Assembly (NCBI GenBank): GCA_031281925.1
Contig: JAITES010000226.1
Span: forward strand, 1 to 8,766
Direction: 5' to 3'
From: Treponema sp.
Lineage (GTDB): Bacteria; Spirochaetota; Spirochaetia; Treponematales; Breznakiellaceae
Length of the DNA: 8,766 nucleotides
The notes below the pieces were generated by a model that was given only the letters and a program-made list of their open reading frames with translations, was not told the DNA's origin and did no database searches. The translations under genes and the position numbers were made by a program. Shown piece by piece: positions 1 through 7,466 of the stretch; the first letter of the stretch is position 1; every line of letters starts with the position of its first letter.

Positions 1-2272
1 AGTCGAAGAGGCCTTTCTTCAGGTAGAATTTGGGAGCCATACTGATGCTGTCCAGAACCACCGCGGGAGCCGTCCGGTCCAGAACCACCTTCCGTACAGA
101 GGGGCTGGATACGTTTCCTGCCGTATCTTTTACCCAGAGCCATACCTCGTGGACGCCGTCGCCCGCCCCGAGATCAAGGGAAATAGTGCCGTTAATGGCA
201 TTGGTAAGTTCCGTAGTTCCAAAAGGAGTCCAGATGCCGGCGTCCCAGGCCGGGGCGGTGGGTTCAGGCGCGCCCTTATCGCATTTTACAACATAGTAAG
301 CCGCGAGTTTGCTGGCGCTTGCATCATCCCCCGGATCTCTAACCGCGGCGCCGTATGTTACAGTCGGATCATGGGTAATCGAGGCGTTGGTATTTGAGCC
401 GTCGGCGCCCGGCAGGGGCCGGTCCGCAGTAGTCGAGGAGTTGGCATCCAACCCGGTAACCGCAAGAGAATCGAATACCGGCACTACCGTATCTTTCTTT
501 ACGGGATTGGCAAAAGGATATGCCGCCGTATTGAGATCATCCCTCAGCCAGAGATACATGGGTACTACACCGTCGGGAGTGCTGCTGTCCGCGGTAATCG
601 TTTGTATTTCCGCAGAACTGGGCGTACTACCAATGAGAGGAACAGGAGCCCACGAGGTAGGCTGTGCCGTATTGCTGAACCCAAAGGCCCACTGTACGGT
701 ATTACTCCAGGTTTTGATTCCCGACGCCGACGGCCCCATGCTGCCCGTATCTACTATGTCATAAGCGCCGTTACGCATAAACCTGATATTCGGATGAGCG
801 CTGTTTATCCAGCCCGTATTCGTAATATCGGTTGATACGGTAATGTTTGCAGGATCTGAATACGGCGGCGTCTTGTCCCTTACAATATAAAATTTGTAGG
901 GAGGATATTCAGGAGTATTGGTCGTATTCTGCTGCTGGTCGGTAAGCGTAATGGCAAATTCGATAACTCCGTCGCCAAGGCTCGAAATATTGTAGGGAAC
1001 CACATAGACCACCGCTTCTGCTTTGTTGGCGGTTAAAGCGCCTGTTTGATGATCAAGGCGCCGGACTATTCCGGCAAGAGGACTCGTGCTGTTGGCGGAA
1101 GGATTGGGTACATCGGGTGCATCATAACCTGTAAGATTACCATAATTATCCTCGTAGTGCCTGGCCTTGACCGAGATCACCGGTACATTGTCTGCGTCCA
1201 GAGAATCGTAGGCCCGGAACGCCACATAAATAACGTCGCTGTTAAAGCGCCGTAAGGAAATATCGCCCGGCTGGGTCAAATCGTTTCCCGGCCCGCTTGC
1301 CGAACCTGCCGTGTTGCCCTGCTTGACCAGTTTGGGGTCGGTATCATTTTCCGATGTTCCAAAAGCAATGCCTTCAACATAGGGAGGAGCGGTATCCTTT
1401 AAGGTACCGGTAGAGAATGACCAGGCATAGTTTGCCGCCATGGTAACCTGGTAGTTTATGCCGCTCTCCACATAGTTCATGTAGATGTTTTTATTCAAAA
1501 CAATGCTTATATCCGCCATCAGGGGCAGTTCCCCGTCAATCCGGATCAGGAGAGTGCGGTTCTTGTACTCCCAATCCTTAAAGTACTTTGTATAGCTCGA
1601 CTGCGTTTCATCGGACTGTCTCTTCCCGATAATGCTGATGTTGTTAAACTCTCTGTCCGCATCGCCTGTCCGCAGGCTGCCGTCGGGGAATATAAAGGAT
1701 TCTGGAGCTATGTCGGAATCGAAGGTGATGCTGAGGGGCTGGTTAATCAGCACGTTGGTGGCGTCGGATCCGGGCCTCTTGGAGCTTACCGTGGGCCGCT
1801 TTACGCATACCGGCTGGAGCAGGAAGCTCCCTTCGCTTGCATCTATGGTAACATCGGTTTCAAGCGCTCCGGGACTGGCAAAAATGACAATATCCGCGCC
1901 GTATTCCGCCATGTTTGACGCATTGTAGGCCGCCCAGCGGATAAAAAAGTAATCTGCCGAGGGGGTAAAAAGGATATGGAAAGGTACCCGCTGTTTAACC
2001 TCAATGCCGCCGACCGGAGTGGTCGTGCCGGTATCCGCAGCGGCCTGCACTCTCACCTCAAACCGGGGCGCGGTAGCCTCCCATACGGCTTCCTCAATGC
2101 TCTCTTTGAAGGGGTTTTCGGAGTTATCCGCCATAAAATTTTCGCATCCGCCGGCCAGGAGCAGGACAAAAAGCATAAAAATGGCTGCGGAAGAGGACAA
2201 ATTCAGTCTATTGTTACGCACATTTGTATGGATCGGCGCTAAAAATGAATAAAACCTACCTTTTACAAGCAT
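1..2272 (-). CDS. Large Ig-like-domain surface lipoprotein, N-terminal part (3' end outside window)
   Basis: One uninterrupted minus-strand frame of 757 codons starts at the ATG at 2272 and is still open at position 1, so the C-terminus is missing. The N-terminus has a long polar region, a hydrophobic core (about residues 30-40) and the lipobox-like LAGGC with Cys43, which predicts signal peptidase II cleavage and a lipid-anchored exported protein. Residues about 160-290 resemble an SbsA-type Ig-like domain (Big_5): a 'NVLINQPLSITFDSDI' type opening followed by a 'LLIRIDGELP' type strand. After it come boundary motifs KDTAPP (292), RDKTPP (465), KKDTVVP (592) and LDRTAP (731), spaced about 130-170 residues, which suggests successive beta-sandwich modules. 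No catalytic motif is visible. Adhesin, surface-layer or glycan-binding roles are possible but unproven. It is transcribed divergently from the regulator array. The start is supported by AAAGAGG five bases upstream. Confidence 0.85.
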   Translation of the reverse strand, partial: MLVKGRFYSFLAPIHTNVRNNRLNLSSSAAIFMLFVLLLAGGCENFMADNSENPFKESIEEAVWEATAPRFEVRVQAAADTGTTTPVGGIEVKQRVPFHILFTPSADYFFIRWAAYNASNMAEYGADIVIFASPGALETDVTIDASEGSFLLQPVCVKRPTVSSKRPGSDATNVLINQPLSITFDSDIAPESFIFPDGSLRTGDADREFNNISIIGKRQSDETQSSYTKYFKDWEYKNRTLLIRIDGELPLMADISIVLNKNIYMNYVESGINYQVTMAANYAWSFSTGTLKDTAPPYVEGIAFGTSENDTDPKLVKQGNTAGSASGPGNDLTQPGDISLRRFNSDVIYVAFRAYDSLDADNVPVISVKARHYEDNYGNLTGYDAPDVPNPSANSTSPLAGIVRRLDHQTGALTANKAEAVVYVVPYNISSLGDGVIEFAITLTDQQQNTTNTPEYPPYKFYIVRDKTPPYSDPANITVSTDITNTGWINSAHPNIRFMRNGAYDIVDTGSMGPSASGIKTWSNTVQWAFGFSNTAQPTSWAPVPLIGSTPSSAEIQTITADSSTPDGVVPMYLWLRDDLNTAAYPFANPVKKDTVVPVFDSLAVTGLDANSSTTADRPLPGADGSNTNASITHDPTVTYGAAVRDPGDDASASKLAAYYVVKCDKGAPEPTAPAWDAGIWTPFGTTELTNAINGTISLDLGAGDGVHEVWLWVKDTAGNVSSPSVRKVVLDRTAPAVVLDSISMAPKFYLKKGLFD

Positions 2273-2277
2273 ATATA

Positions 2278-2284
2278 CCTCTTT
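2278..2284 (-). promoter_or_regulatory. Ribosome binding site of the lipoprotein gene
   Basis: On the minus strand AAAGAGG lies five bases before the ATG at 2272. It decides the start: the later in-frame GTG at 2221 would give a more usual signal-peptide length but has no purine-rich site before it. Confidence 0.6.
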
Positions 2285-2333
2285 ACAGACAAGGAGCCTC
2301 TCCGTATACCGGAACCGCCTTCGGATCCCCCAT
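2283..2333 (-). other. Possible 16-codon leader ORF upstream of the lipoprotein gene
   Basis: In the predicted lipoprotein mRNA leader, an ATG at 2333 opens a 16-residue frame (MGDPKAVPVYGEAPCL). Its TAA stop (2285-2283) runs into the Shine-Dalgarno sequence of the lipoprotein gene. An AAGGAG (2352-2347) lies upstream, but 13 bases from the ATG, which is longer than usual. The stop position would suit translational coupling, but an ORF this short can occur by chance. Confidence 0.2.
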
Positions 2334-2351
2334 GAAAAGACAACTACTCCT

Positions 2352-2369
2352 TACTAATAAAGTTTAGTA
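2352..2369. repeat. 6-bp inverted repeat in the divergent control region
   Basis: TACTAA (2352-2357) and its exact complement TTAGTA (2364-2369) flank a 6-bp spacer. The right arm overlaps the candidate -10 of the lipoprotein promoter, so it could be an operator for a dimeric regulator. The arms are short and AT-rich, so chance is a real alternative. Confidence 0.3.
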
Positions 2370-2393
2370 TACCACACTTTTTATAATAAACAA
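2366..2393 (-). promoter_or_regulatory. Candidate promoter for the lipoprotein gene
   Basis: Read on the minus strand, TTGTTT (2393-2388), a 16-base spacer and TATACT (2371-2366) resemble a sigma-70 promoter. The -10 matches at 5 of 6 positions and the -35 is weak. Transcription would start near 2359, giving a leader of about 87 bases. The weak -35 would fit an activator-dependent promoter, but this is inference. Confidence 0.35.
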
Positions 2394-2404
2394 GGACAAA
2401 CAAG
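2388..2404. repeat. 10-bp-phased direct repeat AAACAAG
   Basis: AAACAAG occurs at 2388-2394 and again at 2398-2404, exactly ten bases apart (one helical turn), with GAC or AC following each copy. The first copy covers the candidate -35 of the lipoprotein promoter. MalT activates from short asymmetric direct boxes, so this is a possible binding site for one of the adjacent MalT-like proteins. The sequence is not the E. coli MalT box. Confidence 0.3.
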
Positions 2405-2427
2405 ACTATCGTTTGAAATAAATTTTA

Positions 2428-2455
2428 TTGACATTCGTAACATAGATAGTAATAT
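2428..2455 (+). promoter_or_regulatory. Candidate sigma-70 promoter of the regulator array
   Basis: A perfect -35 TTGACA (2428-2433) is followed by a 16-base spacer and TAATAT (2450-2455, 4 of 6 matches), with further TA-rich hexamers just downstream. It lies in the most AT-rich part of the window and gives an A-rich leader of roughly 55 bases before the GTG at 2518. Confidence 0.55.
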
Positions 2456-2505
2456 ATATACATAAAATATGAATAAACTACAAAAAATCGTAAAAAAACA
2501 CCAAG

Positions 2506-2512
2506 AAAGGAG
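2506..2512 (+). promoter_or_regulatory. Ribosome binding site that sets the copy 1 start at 2518
   Basis: AAAGGAG ends at 2512, five bases before the GTG at 2518. The GTG at 2512 overlaps this site, so it cannot use it. The 2518 start also matches the N-terminal length of copy 2 to within one or two residues. Confidence 0.65.
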
Positions 2513-2517
2513 TGTCT

Positions 2518-4764
2518 GTGTCCGGCGCCGAATTTTTCAGTAATGTCCCGATAACACAGGGCAATCAGGTGTATCTGCGCCGGCCCCGGATAGAACGCCG
2601 TATCGAAGAGGCGCTCAAATCCCAGATAGTCATGATCAGCGCCGGGGCAGGTTACGGGAAGACCCAGGCGGTGTACTCCACCCTGCAGAAACAGGCTTCC
2701 GTGCAGAAATACCGGGTAAAGATCATCTGGACTCAGCTTTCCGAACGGGACAACATAGCGGAACGTTTCTGGGAAAATTTCATCGCCTCCATAGCCATCA
2801 TCAATGCCAAAACGGCAGAGAAGCTCAAACAGTTCAGCTTCCCCTATTCGGAAGCCCGTTTTAAACGTTACATTCAGGTTCCTGTGGAAGATATCGAGCC
2901 TTCCACCCCGTATATCTTTGTCTACGATGACTTTCACCATATCGATAATCCGGCAGTCCTCCAGTTTATGGAACGTTCCGCCAATTTTGTGTACAAAAAT
3001 CAGCCCAATATCAGCTCCATATTCATCTCTCGCACGGAAATAGGGATCCATGGCCCGGAACTCTTCTCCAGGGGAGCGGCCTCCAGAATAGGCGAGGATG
3101 AATTGCGCTTTACCGAAGAGGAAGTAGCCGCTTACTTAGCCATGCAGAATATCCACGCTTCTGTCGGAACCGTCAAGGCCGTGTATCAGGATACTGAAGG
3201 CTGGGCCTTTGCCATACATCTGGCGGGACTCTCCCTCAGAAACAGTCAGACAAGCGGCTATGTTCCCTCGGCAATGCGTTCCAATATCTTCCGGCTCATC
3301 GAAAGTGAAATTATGGAAGGCATCTCTCCCGAACTGCGGAAATTCCTTGTCAAACTGTCCCTCGTCGACCACCTGAGCCCCGCGCTGCTGGAAAAAATCG
3401 GGAACAGCCGTGTCATTGACGAAATGAAAAAATTGGGTTCCTTTATACAGTTCGAAAGCTATCTTGGCGAGTACAGGATTCATCATCTCTTTCTCGAATA
3501 CCTTTCCATGCTCCGGAACGAACTTTCCGAAGATGAAATACGTGAACTCTACAAAATTGCCGCGGCATACTTTGCTTCGGTAAAACGGACGCTGGAAGCC
3601 ATCCACTACTACGAAAAGGCGGGGGACTATACCGGCCTTATAGACCTGGTGTATATCAGCTACCCCCTGGCAATACCAAAGGGCATCGCCCTCATCCTCC
3701 TGGATATTTTTGACCGCGCTCCCGGGTGTGTCTACTCGGAGAATGCGGTTAGCTATGTGTTCCTTACCAGGCTCCTCATGAGCCTGAATCTCTTTGAAAG
3801 GGCCGAGGAGGAACTAAAAAACATCATCGCCATGCTGGAAACCAGGGAACTCAGTCCCGCAAACTGCCGGACTCTGGGCGGCTGCTGCAACAACCTGGGC
3901 ATTCTTCGTTTAGCCACCAATACGGAAATAGAAAGCTCTGATTTCCTCCCCTGGTTTGAAAGAGCCCACTACTACTACAATTTCCACCCTTACAAGATTA
4001 AGCCTCCCATTTCGGTGTGGACGGTTTCTCCCTACATCTGCAATGTTTCAAAAACAGAACAGGGGGAGATGGAACGCTTCATTCAGGCAGTCACGGAGAT
4101 AACGTCCCATACCCGGATCACCTGCGGGGGACTGTTTTCCGGCATGGACGATCTGGGCCGGGGGGAGTTGGCTTTCTTCCGGGGAAAGCTGGATGAGGCG
4201 GAGGCCCATATCGGCAAGGCCCTCTCCGTTGCCCGCGAGTATGATCAGTGGGAAATCGAAAACCGCGCTCTTTTTTACCTGCTCCGCATTTTCCTGTACC
4301 GGAAAAGGACTAAAGCTATTCCGTCATTGTTAAGGCAGCTTGAAGCCCAGCTTAAAGCCGAATTCTACCTAAACCGTTATATTTATCACGATATTGTCAT
4401 GGCCTGGTACTATATTCATACCGGCAATCCCAATAACATCGCCGATTGGCTTAAAAACGACTACGAGGAAAGCGAACTGGGCGAATGGTCTTTTGGTCTT
4501 GAAATTCTCCTCCGGGCAAAATATTTTCTGGTAAAAAAACAGTACCTAAAGGCCCTTGCCTGCTTCAGGTCAAGAAACGACAGAAGAGGGCTTAAAAACT
4601 ATGTCATGGGGCGGATCGAAAGCCTCATCCTGGAATCCACCTGCCTTGCCCGCCTGCAAAATACGGAGGAAGCGGAGGCCCTTCTTGAACAGGCCCGCTC
4701 CCAGGCTGCCCCCAACGCCTTCATCATGCCTTTTCTGGAGGCCGGCCTGGAGCCTAAAATTTGA
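2518..4764 (+). CDS. MalT-like STAND ATPase lacking the LuxR DNA-binding domain (copy 1)
   Basis: 748 residues from the GTG at 2518. It belongs to the MalT branch of STAND signal-transduction ATPases, cytoplasmic proteins that bind ATP and an inducer and then oligomerise. Visible motifs are Walker A AGAGYGKT (42-49), Walker B IFVYDD (133-138), SRTE (171-174), an LRFTEEE segment, TEGW (226-229), the winged-helix signature YRIHHLFL (319-326), YYEKAGDY, and a helical-repeat sensor arm to about residue 735. It ends in an 'FLEAGLEPKI' tail, at the point where copy 2 continues about 114 residues further into a linker and HTH. No HTH is present in any frame before the next gene. The ATPase motifs are intact, so this looks like a domain loss and not general decay. 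It may be a partner, titrator or antagonist of copy 2. Copy 2 follows after 53 bases in the same direction. Confidence 0.9.
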   Translation: MSGAEFFSNVPITQGNQVYLRRPRIERRIEEALKSQIVMISAGAGYGKTQAVYSTLQKQASVQKYRVKIIWTQLSERDNIAERFWENFIASIAIINAKTAEKLKQFSFPYSEARFKRYIQVPVEDIEPSTPYIFVYDDFHHIDNPAVLQFMERSANFVYKNQPNISSIFISRTEIGIHGPELFSRGAASRIGEDELRFTEEEVAAYLAMQNIHASVGTVKAVYQDTEGWAFAIHLAGLSLRNSQTSGYVPSAMRSNIFRLIESEIMEGISPELRKFLVKLSLVDHLSPALLEKIGNSRVIDEMKKLGSFIQFESYLGEYRIHHLFLEYLSMLRNELSEDEIRELYKIAAAYFASVKRTLEAIHYYEKAGDYTGLIDLVYISYPLAIPKGIALILLDIFDRAPGCVYSENAVSYVFLTRLLMSLNLFERAEEELKNIIAMLETRELSPANCRTLGGCCNNLGILRLATNTEIESSDFLPWFERAHYYYNFHPYKIKPPISVWTVSPYICNVSKTEQGEMERFIQAVTEITSHTRITCGGLFSGMDDLGRGELAFFRGKLDEAEAHIGKALSVAREYDQWEIENRALFYLLRIFLYRKRTKAIPSLLRQLEAQLKAEFYLNRYIYHDIVMAWYYIHTGNPNNIADWLKNDYEESELGEWSFGLEILLRAKYFLVKKQYLKALACFRSRNDRRGLKNYVMGRIESLILESTCLARLQNTEEAEALLEQARSQAAPNAFIMPFLEAGLEPKI

Positions 4765-4788
4765 CTTTTTTGTATGTTTTTCGATACT
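4761..4788 (+). promoter_or_regulatory. Candidate internal promoter for copy 2
   Basis: TTGACT (4761-4766, 5 of 6 matches to TTGACA) overlaps the TGA stop of copy 1. It is followed by a T-rich 16-base spacer and GATACT (4783-4788, 4 of 6). Transcription would begin near 4795, giving a leader of about 23 bases. This would let copy 2 be expressed separately from copy 1. The spacer is AT-rich, so a chance match is possible. Confidence 0.35.
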
Positions 4789-4808
4789 AAAAATGAGGTT
4801 GAAAATGT

Positions 4809-4814
4809 AGAGGA
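4809..4814 (+). promoter_or_regulatory. Ribosome binding site of copy 2
   Basis: AGAGGA lies three bases before the ATG at 4818. The spacing is slightly short but the match is good, and no other in-frame start nearby competes. Confidence 0.6.
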
Positions 4815-4817
4815 ATA

Positions 4818-7409
4818 ATGCCGGAATTATTTCATAGCAATATCAATATAACTCAGGACAATCAGGTATATTTGCCCCGGCCCCAGATAGATGCGCTTCT
4901 GGAACGGGCTGTACTAAACCCGGTGGTAAGTGTTACCGCCGGGGCGGGCTACGGCAAAACCCATTCGGTCTATTCTTTTCTGCAAAAATCCCGTTACGAT
5001 ACCCTGTGGATTCAGCTTTCCGAGCGGGACAACGTGGAAGACCGTTTCTGGGAAAATTTTACCGCGGCCGTGGCAATGGTCGACAGGGAAACCGCCGCAA
5101 AACTGCGGCGCGGGGGCTTCCCCGTAACGGAACAGCGTTTTGAACGCTACAGCCTTATCTTCAAGACCCAGATAAAGACCGGGAACAGGTATGTGTTTGT
5201 CTACGATGATATTCACCTTGTCCAGGAAAGGACGGTCCTCCGTTTTCTGGAACGGAGCCTTGTTATCATGCCGGTCAATTTCTGCACTATTTTTATTTCC
5301 AGGACTGAATTGCTCCTGAACCTTGTGCGCTACCTTTCCAAGGGTCTTTTGGTAAAACTTACCGAGGAGGATCTCCGCTTCAGTCAGGAGGAGATGATCG
5401 AATACTTCAACATGCAGGATATTCATCCTTCGCCCCAGACTTCTCTGCTGATATACCGGAACACGGAAGGCTGGGCCTTTGCCATTCACCTGGCGGGCCT
5501 CTTCCTAAAAAACGCCCCTTCGGGTACGGGCTATTTCCCTTCCGCGATCCGCTCGAATATGTTCAAACTCATCGAAAGCGAAGTCATGGCGGGCCTTTCC
5601 CCGGAACTGGCAAAACTCCTCATTAAGTTGTCTCTTATCGAATACCTCAACCTTGAACTTGTCCGGGAGATAGCGGAGGCGGCTCCCGGCAATTCCGGCT
5701 CCGCCCTGCTGGGCGAACTGGAGCGGATGAGTTCTTTTGTCCTCTACGAATCCTATCTCCATGCCTACCGTATCCATCATCTTTTTCTGGACTACCTCCG
5801 CAGCCGACAGGCAGAGCTTACGGAAGAGGAAATACGGGAAGTCTACACCAAAGCCGCCCGCTGGAGCGCGGACAACAACCAGAAAACAGACGCCATGAGC
5901 TACTATGAAAAGGCGGGGGATTATAACGCCCTCATCGATCTAATCTACACCCTGCCCCAGGCAATACCGGATAAAACCGTTCGTTTTATTCTGGAAATTT
6001 TTGACCGCGCCCCCGCCTCCGTGTACAGGGAAAACCCCGTGGCCCACCTTATCCATACCCGCTGCCTCATCCTCCTTATGCGCTACGGAGAGGCGGAACA
6101 GGAAGTCCGGAAGCTGATCGATTTTTACGAAAAAAAAGGGGAATCCTCCGGTTTCTCCAGGAATGAAAGCCGGGCCCTCTTTGGATGTTACAATAATCTG
6201 GGTTTTATCAGTGAGTTGAACGCGTATAAGACCGGAAACTACGACTTTACCCCTTATTTTGAAAAGGGCGCCTACTACCAAAGCCAATGGGGCGGTGAAA
6301 TTTCAGCCCCCATGTCGATTTCCAACGTCGGAACCTATATCAATATGGTGGGAATGAACGATCCCGGGGAACTGGAACGTTTTATCGCGGCCCTTGATGC
6401 CTCGGTGCCCTTTAAGGCTGCCTCCATGGCGGGCTGCTTCTGGGGCACGGACGATCTTGCCCGTTGCGAGGCGGCCTTCTTCAGGGCGAATATAGAGGAA
6501 GCGGAACAATGGGGACTCACGGCCCTGGGCAAGGCCCGGCAGAAACACCAGTACGAAGTGGAAAACCGCAGCCTCTTTTACCTGTTAAGGCTCCGTCTAT
6601 TCCGGGGCGATGCGGCGGGCGTAAAGGATACCATCAAACAACTGGAAGCACAGCTTGAAATTCCCGGTTACATTAACCGTCATATCTACCACGACATTAC
6701 CATGAGCTGGTATTATGCCCAGACAGGGCAGCATGAAAAGATAAGCGCCTGGCTGAAAAGCGACTACGAGGAGAGCGAACTAAGCTCCCAGACCCGCGGA
6801 ATAGAGATCCTGGTTCGGATAAAATGCGCGGCTGCGGAACGGAAATTTGCCGTTGCTCTGGCCTCCGTGGAAAACCAGGAAAACGGGGAAAGCCTCGGCC
6901 GCCTCCTTTTGGGCAGGCTTGAGTTAAAGATCCTGGAATCGCTATGCCGCTATCAGATGAGGGACAAAACCGGTTCCCTTACCGCCTTTGAGGAGGCCTA
7001 CAGTCTTGCGGAACCCAACGGCCTGTGGATGGCCTTTATCGAACAGGGAAAAAATATGCGGGCCATGGTAACAGGCTTCTTAACGGAAAAAACATCGATC
7101 CCCGCGGCCCGGCTGGAACAGATCCGCCGGGACGCTTCCGCTTATATGAGAAAACTGAGCGTCATTACCCGGCAGTATGAGGTCCGCAATGCCTCCCGCG
7201 CCCGTGCGGGACTCCTCTCCCCGCGGGAGGCAAACATCCTCACCGGCCTTTCCCAGGGCCTCACCGGGGAAGAAATAGCCGAGGCGGAAGAACTCTCGAT
7301 CAATACGGTTAAAAGTGTCATGAAAAGTATATATAATAAGCTTGGGGCCATAAACCGGGCGGACGCGATTCGCATCGCCACGGAAATGGGAATTTTGACC
7401 GTAAAATAG
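4818..7409 (+). CDS. MalT-like LuxR-family ATP-dependent transcriptional regulator, full length (copy 2)
   Basis: 863 residues, close to the roughly 900 typical of MalT-type (LAL) regulators. Order of parts: Walker A AGAGYGKT (41-48), Walker B VFVYDD (126-131), SRTE (161-164), LRFSQEE, TEGW (216-219), winged-helix signature YRIHHLFL (317-324), a helical-repeat sensor arm (about 330-740), a linker, and a C-terminal LuxR/GerE HTH (about 799-863). The HTH has the family hallmarks LSPRE (800-804), a GLTGEEIAE-type second helix, INTVKSVMKSIYNKLG as recognition helix, and NRADAI. The expected role is ligand- and ATP-dependent transcription activation. The inducer and targets cannot be read from the sequence, and the maltose regulon should not be assumed. 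It is strongly similar to copy 1 upstream and more distantly to copy 3 downstream. Confidence 0.93.
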   Translation: MPELFHSNINITQDNQVYLPRPQIDALLERAVLNPVVSVTAGAGYGKTHSVYSFLQKSRYDTLWIQLSERDNVEDRFWENFTAAVAMVDRETAAKLRRGGFPVTEQRFERYSLIFKTQIKTGNRYVFVYDDIHLVQERTVLRFLERSLVIMPVNFCTIFISRTELLLNLVRYLSKGLLVKLTEEDLRFSQEEMIEYFNMQDIHPSPQTSLLIYRNTEGWAFAIHLAGLFLKNAPSGTGYFPSAIRSNMFKLIESEVMAGLSPELAKLLIKLSLIEYLNLELVREIAEAAPGNSGSALLGELERMSSFVLYESYLHAYRIHHLFLDYLRSRQAELTEEEIREVYTKAARWSADNNQKTDAMSYYEKAGDYNALIDLIYTLPQAIPDKTVRFILEIFDRAPASVYRENPVAHLIHTRCLILLMRYGEAEQEVRKLIDFYEKKGESSGFSRNESRALFGCYNNLGFISELNAYKTGNYDFTPYFEKGAYYQSQWGGEISAPMSISNVGTYINMVGMNDPGELERFIAALDASVPFKAASMAGCFWGTDDLARCEAAFFRANIEEAEQWGLTALGKARQKHQYEVENRSLFYLLRLRLFRGDAAGVKDTIKQLEAQLEIPGYINRHIYHDITMSWYYAQTGQHEKISAWLKSDYEESELSSQTRGIEILVRIKCAAAERKFAVALASVENQENGESLGRLLLGRLELKILESLCRYQMRDKTGSLTAFEEAYSLAEPNGLWMAFIEQGKNMRAMVTGFLTEKTSIPAARLEQIRRDASAYMRKLSVITRQYEVRNASRARAGLLSPREANILTGLSQGLTGEEIAEAEELSINTVKSVMKSIYNKLGAINRADAIRIATEMGILTVK

Positions 7410-7426
7410 TGCCACAGGAATTAAAT

Positions 7427-7450
7427 ATCCCCGCATTCTGGGGCCGGGAT
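7427..7450 (+). repeat. Short GC inverted repeat in the copy 2/copy 3 gap
   Basis: ATCCC (7427-7431) can pair with GGGAT (7446-7450), or alternatively CCCC (7429-7432) with GGGG (7440-7443) around a 7-base loop. There is no following T run, so it is not a clear terminator. It lies just upstream of the copy 3 start and covers the alternative ATG at 7449, so it might affect initiation. The stems are short. Confidence 0.25.
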
Positions 7451-7466
7451 GTTGGTTTATTTGTAT

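Noticed and set aside
30..2252. Several plus-strand open frames (up to 151 codons)
   Set aside because: All are shadows of the continuous minus-strand lipoprotein frame, which has a signal peptide, a lipobox and Ig-like motifs.
2425..3051. A 208-codon minus-strand frame running from the AT-rich gap into copy 1
   Set aside because: It is antisense to the ATPase core of copy 1 and shows no family motif.
4764..4792. Rho-independent terminator between copies 1 and 2
   Set aside because: T runs are present, but there is no GC-rich stem before them.
4793..4810. Five-codon upstream ORF (MRLKM) ending on the copy 2 ribosome binding site
   Set aside because: It has no ribosome binding site, is very short, and would start at or before the predicted transcription start of the internal promoter. 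Probably chance.
4740..4817. A simple frameshift or premature stop at the end of copy 1 hiding an HTH
   Set aside because: All three forward frames of the 53-base gap were read and none encodes linker or HTH sequence. About 114 residues of coding sequence are physically absent.
4818..7409. Calling copy 2 malT itself
   Set aside because: The architecture matches the MalT family, but no maltose or maltodextrin gene is in the window and the sensor arm cannot be assigned a ligand from sequence alone.
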